Source of the DNA: Streptomyces olivochromogenes
Lineage (GTDB): Bacteria; Actinomycetota; Actinomycetes; Streptomycetales; Streptomycetaceae
Direction: 5' to 3'
DNA length: 64,000 nucleotides
Assembly: GCF_021538895.1 (NCBI RefSeq)
Contig: NZ_JADDRL010000029.1
Span: forward strand, 1 to 64,000
The notes beneath the pieces were generated by a model. The model was not told where the DNA came from and searched no databases. It was given only the letters and a program-made list of their open reading frames with translations. Of the stretch, positions 1 to 6,494 are shown in pieces. Position 1 is the stretch's first letter, and each line of letters opens with the position of its first letter. The position numbers and the translations under genes were made by a program.

Positions 1-104
1 CCCACCACCCCACCCACGCGTTGAGCCAAGCGGCAGCGCAACCGCACGGTGAGGACACAGCCGCCGCCCGCCCGGCAGCGGCCCGTCCGACAAGGGTGAT
101 CCCC

Positions 105-812
105 ATGATCGAATCGCTGCTCCCGGCCGAGGTCGCCGCCGTCGACACGACCGTCGACCGCACCGACGTCACCCTCTTCCCGGGCGAGGAGGCCCAGATC
201 GCCCGGGCCGTCGAGACGCGGCGCCGGGAGTACACCACGGCCCGCTGGTGCGCCCGGCGCGCCATGGCGGCCCTCGGCCAGGAGGCCGTCCCGGTGCTGC
301 CGGGCCTGCGCGGCGCGCCGCAGTGGGCGCCCGGGCTCGTCGGCTCCATCACCCACTGCGCCGGCTACCGGGGCGCCGCCCTGGCCCGCGCCGACGAGAT
401 CGCCGCGCTGGGCATCGACGCCGAGCCCAACCAGCCGCTGCCGGAGGGGATCCTGGAGTCGATCGCGCTGCCGCAGGAGCGGTCCTGGGTGCACCGGCTG
501 CTGCGCACGCTGCCCCAGGTCCGCTGGGACCGGCTGCTGTTCTCCATGAAGGAGAGCGTCTACAAGTCGTACTTCCCGCTCACCGGGCACACCCTGGAGT
601 TCGAGGACGCGCTGCTCACCGTGGATGCGGAGCGCGGCACGTTCCGCGCGGCGCTGCTCAACGACCCCGCGGCGCGGCCTGGTTCGGCGCGGCGCGTTCT
701 CACCGGACGCTTCTCGGCCACGCACGGGGTGATCCTGAGCGCGATCGCGGTGCCCGCCGTGCGGCACGCGGAGCTCGCCCACACGACGGCAGGCGCCCCC
801 CTGTCGGTCTGA
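105..812 (+). CDS. 4'-phosphopantetheinyl transferase, EntD/Npt-like
   Basis: Transfers phosphopantetheine from CoA to the serine of carrier proteins. With ATG 105 as start (235 aa), the family motifs are SITHC (81-85), GIDAEP (103-108, Mg/CoA-binding acidic residues) and FSMKESVYK (146-154, catalytic Glu and Lys). ATG 105 is chosen because AAGGG lies about 8 nt upstream. An in-frame TTG at 21 would add 28 low-complexity residues and has no visible ribosome site. The protein is of the enterobactin-synthase type and differs from the Sfp-type enzyme at 2298-3143, so this locus has two PPTases of different families. It may serve the adjacent polyketide genes or act globally. The family call is firm; the partner carrier protein is inferred. 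Confidence 0.9.
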   Translation: MIESLLPAEVAAVDTTVDRTDVTLFPGEEAQIARAVETRRREYTTARWCARRAMAALGQEAVPVLPGLRGAPQWAPGLVGSITHCAGYRGAALARADEIAALGIDAEPNQPLPEGILESIALPQERSWVHRLLRTLPQVRWDRLLFSMKESVYKSYFPLTGHTLEFEDALLTVDAERGTFRAALLNDPAARPGSARRVLTGRFSATHGVILSAIAVPAVRHAELAHTTAGAPLSV

Positions 813-830
813 ACAGGGAAGGCGCCTGCC
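788..830. terminator. Bidirectional hairpin over the PPTase stop codon
   Basis: GGCAGGCGCC...CCTGT on the left pairs with ACAGGG..GGCGCCTGCC on the right. The PPTase stop codon lies in the loop. The hairpin sits between the convergent PPTase and small-peptide genes. There is no T-tract, as is common in Streptomyces. Confidence 0.55.
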
Positions 831-858
831 GGAGAACGGGCTGCGCAAGCGGGGTGTC

Positions 859-1038
859 CTAGCCCCAGCGGTCGTCACCCTCCACGACGTAGGTGGCGGC
901 GGTCGAAACCGTTCCCAGGTGCGCATCGGCCCGGTTGGTGCCGTCGTGCTGCCCGAAGAGCACGGCTCCGGTAAACAACACACCAAGAGCACTACCCAAA
1001 GCTGCACTACGAGCGACGATGTTGATCATGCTAGTCAT
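859..1038 (-). CDS. Small exported peptide, candidate signal for the adjacent regulator
   Basis: A 59-residue peptide with start MTSMINIVAR. Residues 5-29 form one hydrophobic signal-like stretch (ARSAALGSALGVLFTGAVLF). A short polar tail follows and ends in ..VVEGDDRWG. GGGGGA lies about 12 nt upstream of the ATG; a second ATG three codons in is also possible. The gene is divergent from the LuxR-type regulator at 1248 across a 209-nt shared promoter region, and convergent with the PPTase. I recognise no family. Size, export signal and position suggest a secreted signalling peptide, but this is inference. A chance ORF is the main alternative. Confidence 0.55.
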   Translation of the reverse strand: MTSMINIVARSAALGSALGVLFTGAVLFGQHDGTNRADAHLGTVSTAATYVVEGDDRWG

Positions 1039-1247
1039 GACGTGCACGTTTCCCCCTGCAGGCTCGATGTCTCTGCGCTCCGAACGGGAAGGATCGTCAT
1101 GAGCTGGAGCCTCTCGCTCACCGATGGCCTCTCCCGCCGCCAGGAACACCTTCTCGAATCTCTTGAGCGAAACCCAAGCGATATGCGATGGCTCAAAGCT
1201 GCACGGCAACAACTGCACTCAAGCACCTCGTGGTTCGGGTGCGCGGA

Positions 1248-2294
1248 ATGAGTTCTTCCCATTCCGAATTCGCCGAGCTGGACGACATCAGTGCCGCGGC
1301 ATACGGACACGCCGTTGAATTGGGCCGCTTCATACGCGCGGATATTGCCCAGCGACTGGCCCTCTCCCCGGCCGAGGTCGAGCACGCGGAGAAGGTGCTG
1401 ACCCTGATGCGCCTGCTGCAGCCGATGCCGGGCGACCCGAACGTGCTCGTCCCCGTGGGTCCCGACGTCGCCACCGCCGATCTGGTGAGCTCGGCCGAGA
1501 AGCAGATCAGCGTCCTCCAGCAGGCGGTCACCGACGTCCGCAGCCGTCTGATGTCGCTGACTCCCGTCTACTTCGAGGGCCGCCGCCTGCGCAACCGGCT
1601 GGAGGCCATAGACGTCATCACCGACCCCGACACCGTGCAGTCCATGCTCGACCACTTCAGCACGCACTGCCGCCACGAGATGGCGTCCGTCGCCCCGGGC
1701 GGCGCCCGCCCCGGCGCGCTGCTGCAGGCGGCCCGTGCGTCGGCCCTGGGCATGCGCGAGCGCGGCGTCGCGATCCGCACCGTCTACCAGCACACCGCGC
1801 GCAGCGACCTCGCCACGCGCGCGTACGTGCGTGACGTGACCGCGGCCGGCGTGGAGGTGCGTACCGCCGACCAGGTCATCGACCGGATCCTCATCTACGA
1901 CCGGGAGACGGTGTTCCTGCCCACGCACGGCCACCACGACGACGTGCACTACGCGAGCGGCGGCGCCATCGTCGTCCGGGAACCCACCCTGGTCGCGTTC
2001 GTCTACACCGTCTTCGAGCACCTGTGGGACAGCGCGACCCCGTTCGTCCCGGACACCTCGCGCACGCCCTCCACCGCCGACGACCTCAAGCAGTCGATCC
2101 TGCGCCTGATGGCCAAGGGCTACAAGGACGAGATGGTGGCACGGCGGCTCGGCATGTCGGTGCGCACCTGCCGCCGTCACATCTCGGAGATCACCGAGGA
2201 GCTGGAGGCCACCAGCCGCTTCCAGGCGGGCTACAACGTGGCGATCTCCGGCATGCTGGACCAGCACGCCCGGCAGGAGCCCGAGTCCGGCTGA
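1248..2294 (+). CDS. LuxR-type transcriptional regulator with TrmB/PLD-like sensor region
   Basis: About 348 aa from ATG 1248. An in-frame ATG at 1188 would add 20 residues; neither start has a strong ribosome site. Near the N-terminus (roughly 10-60) is a winged-HTH-like segment resembling TrmB regulators. The middle (about 150-270) resembles the phospholipase-D-like fold found in such regulators. The C-terminus carries a LuxR/GerE HTH (SILRLMAKGYKDEMVARRLG, then MSVRTCRRHI). There is no receiver or kinase-acceptor domain, so a ligand rather than phosphorylation probably sets activity. It ends 3 nt before the stop of the convergent Sfp-type PPTase and is the obvious pathway-specific regulator of the operon at 2298-13381. 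The ligand is unknown; the divergent peptide at 859-1038 is a candidate. Confidence 0.82.
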   Translation: MSSSHSEFAELDDISAAAYGHAVELGRFIRADIAQRLALSPAEVEHAEKVLTLMRLLQPMPGDPNVLVPVGPDVATADLVSSAEKQISVLQQAVTDVRSRLMSLTPVYFEGRRLRNRLEAIDVITDPDTVQSMLDHFSTHCRHEMASVAPGGARPGALLQAARASALGMRERGVAIRTVYQHTARSDLATRAYVRDVTAAGVEVRTADQVIDRILIYDRETVFLPTHGHHDDVHYASGGAIVVREPTLVAFVYTVFEHLWDSATPFVPDTSRTPSTADDLKQSILRLMAKGYKDEMVARRLGMSVRTCRRHISEITEELEATSRFQAGYNVAISGMLDQHARQEPESG

Positions 2295-2297
2295 GCC

Positions 2298-3143
2298 TCA
2301 CCTCTCGCCCAGTGCGTCCTCGACGGCCTCCACGCAGTCCTCGTCGAGCATCGTGGTGATGTCCGTGTCGGCCGGCGGGCCGAACCCGGCGTCGTAGACG
2401 GCCGCGCTGACGCAGTAGCCGCTGGCCAGCGGGAAGGTACGGAAGGCCCATTCGTCCCCGGTGCCCGCGGTGCCGTCGGGACGCTGCACCCGTACCGGCT
2501 TGCCGTCGGGGCCGAAGCCGAACTCGGTGAACCGGAACTGCATGCCCTGCCCGATCGCCTTGCTGTACGCCTCCTTCAGTGTCCATAGCCGCACCAGGGA
2601 CGGGTTGCGCTGCTCCTCCGGCAGCGCGGCGAGCGTCACCATCTCGTACGGGGTGCACACGTGCCGCCCGAGGCCGCTGCCGTACATCTGCCGGTCGGCG
2701 CGCTCGGCGTCCACGCCGATCAGACCCCGGGTGGTCAGGCCGACGAACAGCAGGTCGTCGGTGTGGCTGAGGCTGATGTCGACCTGGTCGCAGCCGCGCA
2801 GATACGGCCGTCCGGTGGGCCCGTACGCCAGTTCCAGGGCGTCCGGGTCGCCGCGCAGCACCACGGCCGCCGCGGACTTGAGCAGCACCCGGGAGGCGGC
2901 GTACCGGTCGCGCACATCGGTGTGGGCGAGGCCGAGGTAGCGCGACCAGTCGCGGCCCAGCAGTCTGCGCAGCCCGTCGCCGGCGGGCAACTGGGGCTGC
3001 AGGACGGGGCGGTGGGCGTACAGCAGCGCGGTGCCGCACGCCTTCAGATCCGCCCTCACCCGGTCCCACGCGGCGTCGTCGACACCCACCTCGACGGGAG
3101 CGCCGAGCGGCGGCCCGAGCGTGGAATTGCCGGGGACGGTCAT
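2298..3143 (-). CDS. Sfp-type 4'-phosphopantetheinyl transferase
   Basis: 281 aa with all Sfp-family landmarks: GRPYL (111-115), SLSHTDD (124-130), GVDAE (143-147, Mg ligands) and WTLKEAYSK (187-195, catalytic Glu/Lys). It would convert the three apo-carrier proteins of this operon to the holo form. It is the last gene of the operon, and its ATG overlaps the ACP stop by 4 nt (ATGA), so translation should be coupled to that ACP. A dedicated PPTase inside a small polyketide operon is informative because Streptomyces usually relies on general enzymes. Confidence 0.93.
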   Translation of the reverse strand: MTVPGNSTLGPPLGAPVEVGVDDAAWDRVRADLKACGTALLYAHRPVLQPQLPAGDGLRRLLGRDWSRYLGLAHTDVRDRYAASRVLLKSAAAVVLRGDPDALELAYGPTGRPYLRGCDQVDISLSHTDDLLFVGLTTRGLIGVDAERADRQMYGSGLGRHVCTPYEMVTLAALPEEQRNPSLVRLWTLKEAYSKAIGQGMQFRFTEFGFGPDGKPVRVQRPDGTAGTGDEWAFRTFPLASGYCVSAAVYDAGFGPPADTDITTMLDEDCVEAVEDALGER

Positions 3144-3445
3144 GCCTGTGCCTCCACCCTGTTCTGTGCCTGGTTCTGTTCCTGCGGTCGTTCCTGGCTC
3201 CGGCCGCCGACCTGCTCCAGCACGACCGTATGGATCTCGGTGAGCGTGCGGGCCTGCAGAACGGGGCTCAGCGACAGCCGCCGGCCGGTCTCCTCCTCCA
3301 TCAGCGTGACCAGCCTGAGGAGGTGGAGGGAGTCCCAGCGGGGCAGGTTCACCAGGCTCTCGCCGGCCTCCCGCGCCGTGACGTCCAGGCCGAGTTCCTC
3401 CCGGAGCAGGGCGAGAAACCCGTCGAGGGTGTCGATCGCGCTCAT
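3140..3445 (-). CDS. Discrete acyl carrier protein (glyceryl-ACP type)
   Basis: 101 aa. The phosphopantetheine-attachment serine is Ser39 in LPRWDSLHLLRLV. The last ~20 residues are a Gln/Glu/Arg-rich tail. The start overlaps the FkbH stop (ATGA) and the end overlaps the PPTase start (ATGA). In characterised tetronate and methoxymalonyl pathways, an ACP directly beside FkbH receives the glyceryl unit made from 1,3-bisphosphoglycerate. Position and size support that role here. Confidence 0.9.
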   Translation of the reverse strand: MSAIDTLDGFLALLREELGLDVTAREAGESLVNLPRWDSLHLLRLVTLMEEETGRRLSLSPVLQARTLTEIHTVVLEQVGGRSQERPQEQNQAQNRVEAQA

Positions 3446-5370
3446 GTGTGCCTCCTGCCGTCGGGTCCGGTGGTCAGCGGCCCGGTGATCCGCACGTGCT
3501 CCGGCGGGGCGGGCAGCCGGCGCAGGTCGTGCCGGAACAGCAGCGCCCCGTCGCGCTCCCCGGCCGCGGTGAAGCCGAGCGCGGGGTAGAAGTCGCGGAC
3601 CCGGGCGTTCTTCGCGGTGGGCCGGTACGCGGCGAGCACCGTGCGGTGCCCGGTGTCGTGGGCGTGCGTCAACACGGCGGCGAGCAGGGCCTGTTCGATG
3701 CCCCGGGCCAGGACGCGGCAGCTGAGCCACGCGTTGTCGAGGCGCAGCGCGTCGCCCTCGCGGGTGGCGAGGAGGGCGCCGGTCAGGCCGTTCTCGCCGA
3801 ACCGGTCGGCGGTGCGCGCCGCCAGCAGTGTCCGGTCCGGGTCCGTGGCGGCCCGGGCCACCTCGGGTGGGGTGAGGCGGAGCCCGGTGAGGTTGAACTG
3901 GTTGGTGCGCTGGGTCAGTTGGGCGAGCCGCTCGTGCTCGTGGGCGCGCGGCGCGGAGAGGTCGACGTGGACGCCGAGGCCGCGCAGGAACTCCTCGTGC
4001 GAGCCGGACTCGGCGCGCAGCGCGGCGCGGGCGCCCGCGGCGCGGTAGTGGCCGGCCCGGGCCCGGTCCTCCTCGGTGACCGCGAGTGTGTCGAACCAGC
4101 CGTCGGCGAGCAGCCGTTGTACGTGCAGGGCGGGCTCGTCGTCGAGGGGGACCACGGCGGCGCGCACGCCCGAGTGGCGCACTTCGGCGCGCTCGGCGGG
4201 CGAGTCGTCGGCGAACACCAGCGCGTCGTCCCCGATGCGCAGCGCGTCGGCGACGGCGGCCAGGTGTCCGCTCTTGGGCTCCCAGTCGGCGTGCACGGAG
4301 GCGAAGTCCCCTTCCCGCAGCACGAGGTCGGGGTGGGTGCGCAGCGCCTCCAGGACGGCTCCGCGCTCGTTCTTGCTGCTGACGGCGAGCAGCACACCCT
4401 GGGCGGCGAGCTGTCGTACGGCCCGCTGGAACGCGCCGAACGCCTCGCCGCGCAGCGTCCCCGCGGCGGCGAGCGCCTCGGCCCCGTCGTCGGCGAGCAC
4501 GCCGTCCCACAGGGTGTGGTCGAGGTCCAGGACCAGGCACTTGCGGGTCCGGCCCGTCAACGCGCGGGCCAGATGGCCGACTTCGCGGGCGTAGGCGTCG
4601 AGCAGCCCGGCGCCGATGCGGGCGCCGGCGTACTGGGCCAGGCGCGCGTCGGCGACCGGACCGCAGCCGGCGATCAGCGGGTCGAGGTCGAGCACGACGA
4701 CGCCGTCGGCCTCGGCCCCCAGCCGCAGCAGCCGTGCGTTGAACTCCCGCCACACGACTCCCAGCCGGGCCCGGGAGCGGTGGTCGACGAGCTGGTGGGT
4801 GCGCTCGCGGGGCAGCGGCAGGGTGTTGAGCACGAGGGTGCCACCACCGGCGCGGCGCCGTACCAGGCCCTCGATGCGCGCCGCGACCTCGTCCGCGGCC
4901 CGTGCGACGTCCTCGGGCCCCCACACCGCGGGCACCTCGGCGAAGACGGTGGTGTCGTCCAGCAGGCACAGCGCCAGGTCGACGGCGATGCCGTGGAAGA
5001 CCCCGGACGGGTCGGTGAGGTCCCGCAGATAGGCGCCGTGGTCACCGACGACGGCGTTCACCAGCAGCCCGTGCCGGGCCAGTTCGCCGATCAGTGGCTC
5101 GACGACGTCCGCGGCCGTGGACTGCCCGGTGACCGCCACGGTCACCGGGGACAGGTCAGGGTGCCGGGCCAGGACCGCGTCCCGGTCGGCCCGGGCGAGC
5201 AGCCGCCCGGCCCGCCGAGCCCAGTCCGGCCGGGCCCCGGGGTCGTCGGCCAGCTCGGCGAGGAGCGGCGCGACCTCGTCGTACGCCGTCTCCAGCCGTC
5301 CCTGCGCGGCGAGCTCCCGGAGTCGTTCCAGGGGCTCGCCGCGCGTCGTCGTGCGCACCGGCACCGCCAT
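3442..5370 (-). CDS. FkbH-like HAD glyceryl transferase/phosphatase
   Basis: 642 aa. The HAD catalytic motif is DLDHTLWDG (282-290; Asp282 and Asp284), followed by a SSKNE motif near residue 340 and a FADDSPAE metal site. Residues ~480-620 resemble a GNAT fold, the usual FkbH architecture. The N-terminal 270 residues form the extra domain of long FkbH proteins. The family takes 1,3-bisphosphoglycerate, removes a phosphate and loads a glyceryl group on an ACP. It starts 3 nt after the KASIII stop and overlaps the ACP start. With no methyltransferase or glyceryl-ACP dehydrogenases next to it, the glyceryl unit is probably used intact, as in tetronates, rather than as methoxymalonate. Confidence 0.92.
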   Translation of the reverse strand: MAVPVRTTTRGEPLERLRELAAQGRLETAYDEVAPLLAELADDPGARPDWARRAGRLLARADRDAVLARHPDLSPVTVAVTGQSTAADVVEPLIGELARHGLLVNAVVGDHGAYLRDLTDPSGVFHGIAVDLALCLLDDTTVFAEVPAVWGPEDVARAADEVAARIEGLVRRRAGGGTLVLNTLPLPRERTHQLVDHRSRARLGVVWREFNARLLRLGAEADGVVVLDLDPLIAGCGPVADARLAQYAGARIGAGLLDAYAREVGHLARALTGRTRKCLVLDLDHTLWDGVLADDGAEALAAAGTLRGEAFGAFQRAVRQLAAQGVLLAVSSKNERGAVLEALRTHPDLVLREGDFASVHADWEPKSGHLAAVADALRIGDDALVFADDSPAERAEVRHSGVRAAVVPLDDEPALHVQRLLADGWFDTLAVTEEDRARAGHYRAAGARAALRAESGSHEEFLRGLGVHVDLSAPRAHEHERLAQLTQRTNQFNLTGLRLTPPEVARAATDPDRTLLAARTADRFGENGLTGALLATREGDALRLDNAWLSCRVLARGIEQALLAAVLTHAHDTGHRTVLAAYRPTAKNARVRDFYPALGFTAAGERDGALLFRHDLRRLPAPPEHVRITGPLTTGPDGRRHT

Positions 5371-5373
5371 CGC

Positions 5374-6390
5374 CTACACCTTCTCCAGGCCGAGCCCGGT
5401 CTTGATCCACTTGCTCGACTCCACGGCGATCGCGAGCGCCCGGCCGCCGGTGGGCAGGTCCGGGAGCAGCCGGGCCAGCTGGAGCAGGACCAGGGCGTTG
5501 CCGGTGTTGCCGGTCTCGGCGACGCAGGACACCTCCTTGGCGCCGGGCACGTCGAGGTGCTCGGTGATCCGCTCGGTCATCCGGCCCGACAGCTGCGGCG
5601 GCAGCAGGAAGTCCAGGTCGTCGGGGGTCCACTCCAGCTGGTCGAGGAGTTCCCAGAGGATCTCGCGGGCCATGGTGGGCACGGACTCCTCGATGGCCTT
5701 GTAGTCCTCGACGAGCATGGGGCGTTCGCTGTGGCGGTCGCTGATCCCGTACCAGTCGACGGTCTGCCCCGGCGGACGGCCGAGGCCGGTGAAACGGTTG
5801 AGGACGCCCCTGACCGCGACGCGTTCGGCCACCGGTTCGGCGGTCAGCACCGCCGCGCCGGCGCCGTCGCCGAACAGCACGTAGTTGACGAGCTCCTCGG
5901 TGGGCACCCGGGCCACGTCGCGGTGCGGGTCGAGGTGGCGGTGCGTGACGTCGCCGCCGATCACCAGCCCGGCGCGGGCGCCGCCGGCGATCAGGGTGCG
6001 GCCCAGGTCGAGGGCCTGGACGGCGCCCGCACAGCCGGACTGGATCTGGAAGGCGGGCAGGTACATCAGGCCGAGCCGGTCGGCGACCTCGCTGGCCGTG
6101 GTGGGCAGCAGCGTGTCCGGGGTCGCGGTGGCGAGCAGCACGAACTCGATGTCGACCGGGTCGAGTCCGGCGGCGTCGATGGCCGCGCCGCCGGCCTGTG
6201 CGCACAGGTCGGCGAGGGTGTGCCGGACCTGTCCCGTCTCCAGGTCCCAGCCGAAGTGCCGGGTGCGGGTGCCGACGAAGATGTCGACCCACTCCTCGCT
6301 GACCCCGAGGGCCCTGCCGAGCGTCGCGTTGTCCACGGGCGGGCCGGGCAGCGCGCTTCCGGTCGCCGCGAGATAGGCCGTCGCGCTCAC
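5374..6390 (-). CDS. KASIII/FabH-like enzyme lacking the catalytic histidine
   Basis: 338 aa, GTG start with GAAGGAG upstream. Thiolase-fold hallmarks include Cys120 in QSGCAGAVQAL and Asn295 in ETGNTGNAL. The position of the FabH histidine (PHQAN in E. coli) reads LLPPQLSGR here, with Pro265. The Pro265-Asn295 spacing of 30 residues equals that of E. coli His244-Asn274, so the substitution looks real. Loss of His argues against decarboxylative condensation and for acyl transfer or ring-forming chemistry. In RK-682-type pathways a FabH-like protein joins glyceryl-ACP to a beta-ketoacyl thioester to build the tetronate ring; that is my suggested role. The gene sits between the PKS and FkbH in the same operon. 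Confidence 0.9.
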   Translation of the reverse strand: MSATAYLAATGSALPGPPVDNATLGRALGVSEEWVDIFVGTRTRHFGWDLETGQVRHTLADLCAQAGGAAIDAAGLDPVDIEFVLLATATPDTLLPTTASEVADRLGLMYLPAFQIQSGCAGAVQALDLGRTLIAGGARAGLVIGGDVTHRHLDPHRDVARVPTEELVNYVLFGDGAGAAVLTAEPVAERVAVRGVLNRFTGLGRPPGQTVDWYGISDRHSERPMLVEDYKAIEESVPTMAREILWELLDQLEWTPDDLDFLLPPQLSGRMTERITEHLDVPGAKEVSCVAETGNTGNALVLLQLARLLPDLPTGGRALAIAVESSKWIKTGLGLEKV

Positions 6391-6494
6391 GCGCAGACTC
6401 CTTCCGGTTGCAGGCCGTTGAGCACGGCCTCATCGACATCAGCGCCGCGCGGGCCCCCGGGTGTCACCGCCGCGCGGATCGGGGTGACGCTCAC
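6387..6494 (-). CDS. Possible 35-residue peptide coupled to both neighbours
   Basis: GTG-initiated ORF of 35 codons plus stop, filling the gap between the PKS and KASIII genes. Its GTG overlaps the PKS stop in a GTGA. Its TGA overlaps the KASIII GTG start in another GTGA. About 80% of third codon positions are G or C, as in real genes here. The peptide starts MSVTPIRAAV, ends ..LNGLQPEGVCA, and has no recognised domain. It may be a genuine small protein or simply a coupling ORF that keeps ribosomes on the message. It carries no Shine-Dalgarno sequence of its own, as expected for re-initiation. Confidence 0.45.
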   Translation of the reverse strand: MSVTPIRAAVTPGGPRGADVDEAVLNGLQPEGVCA

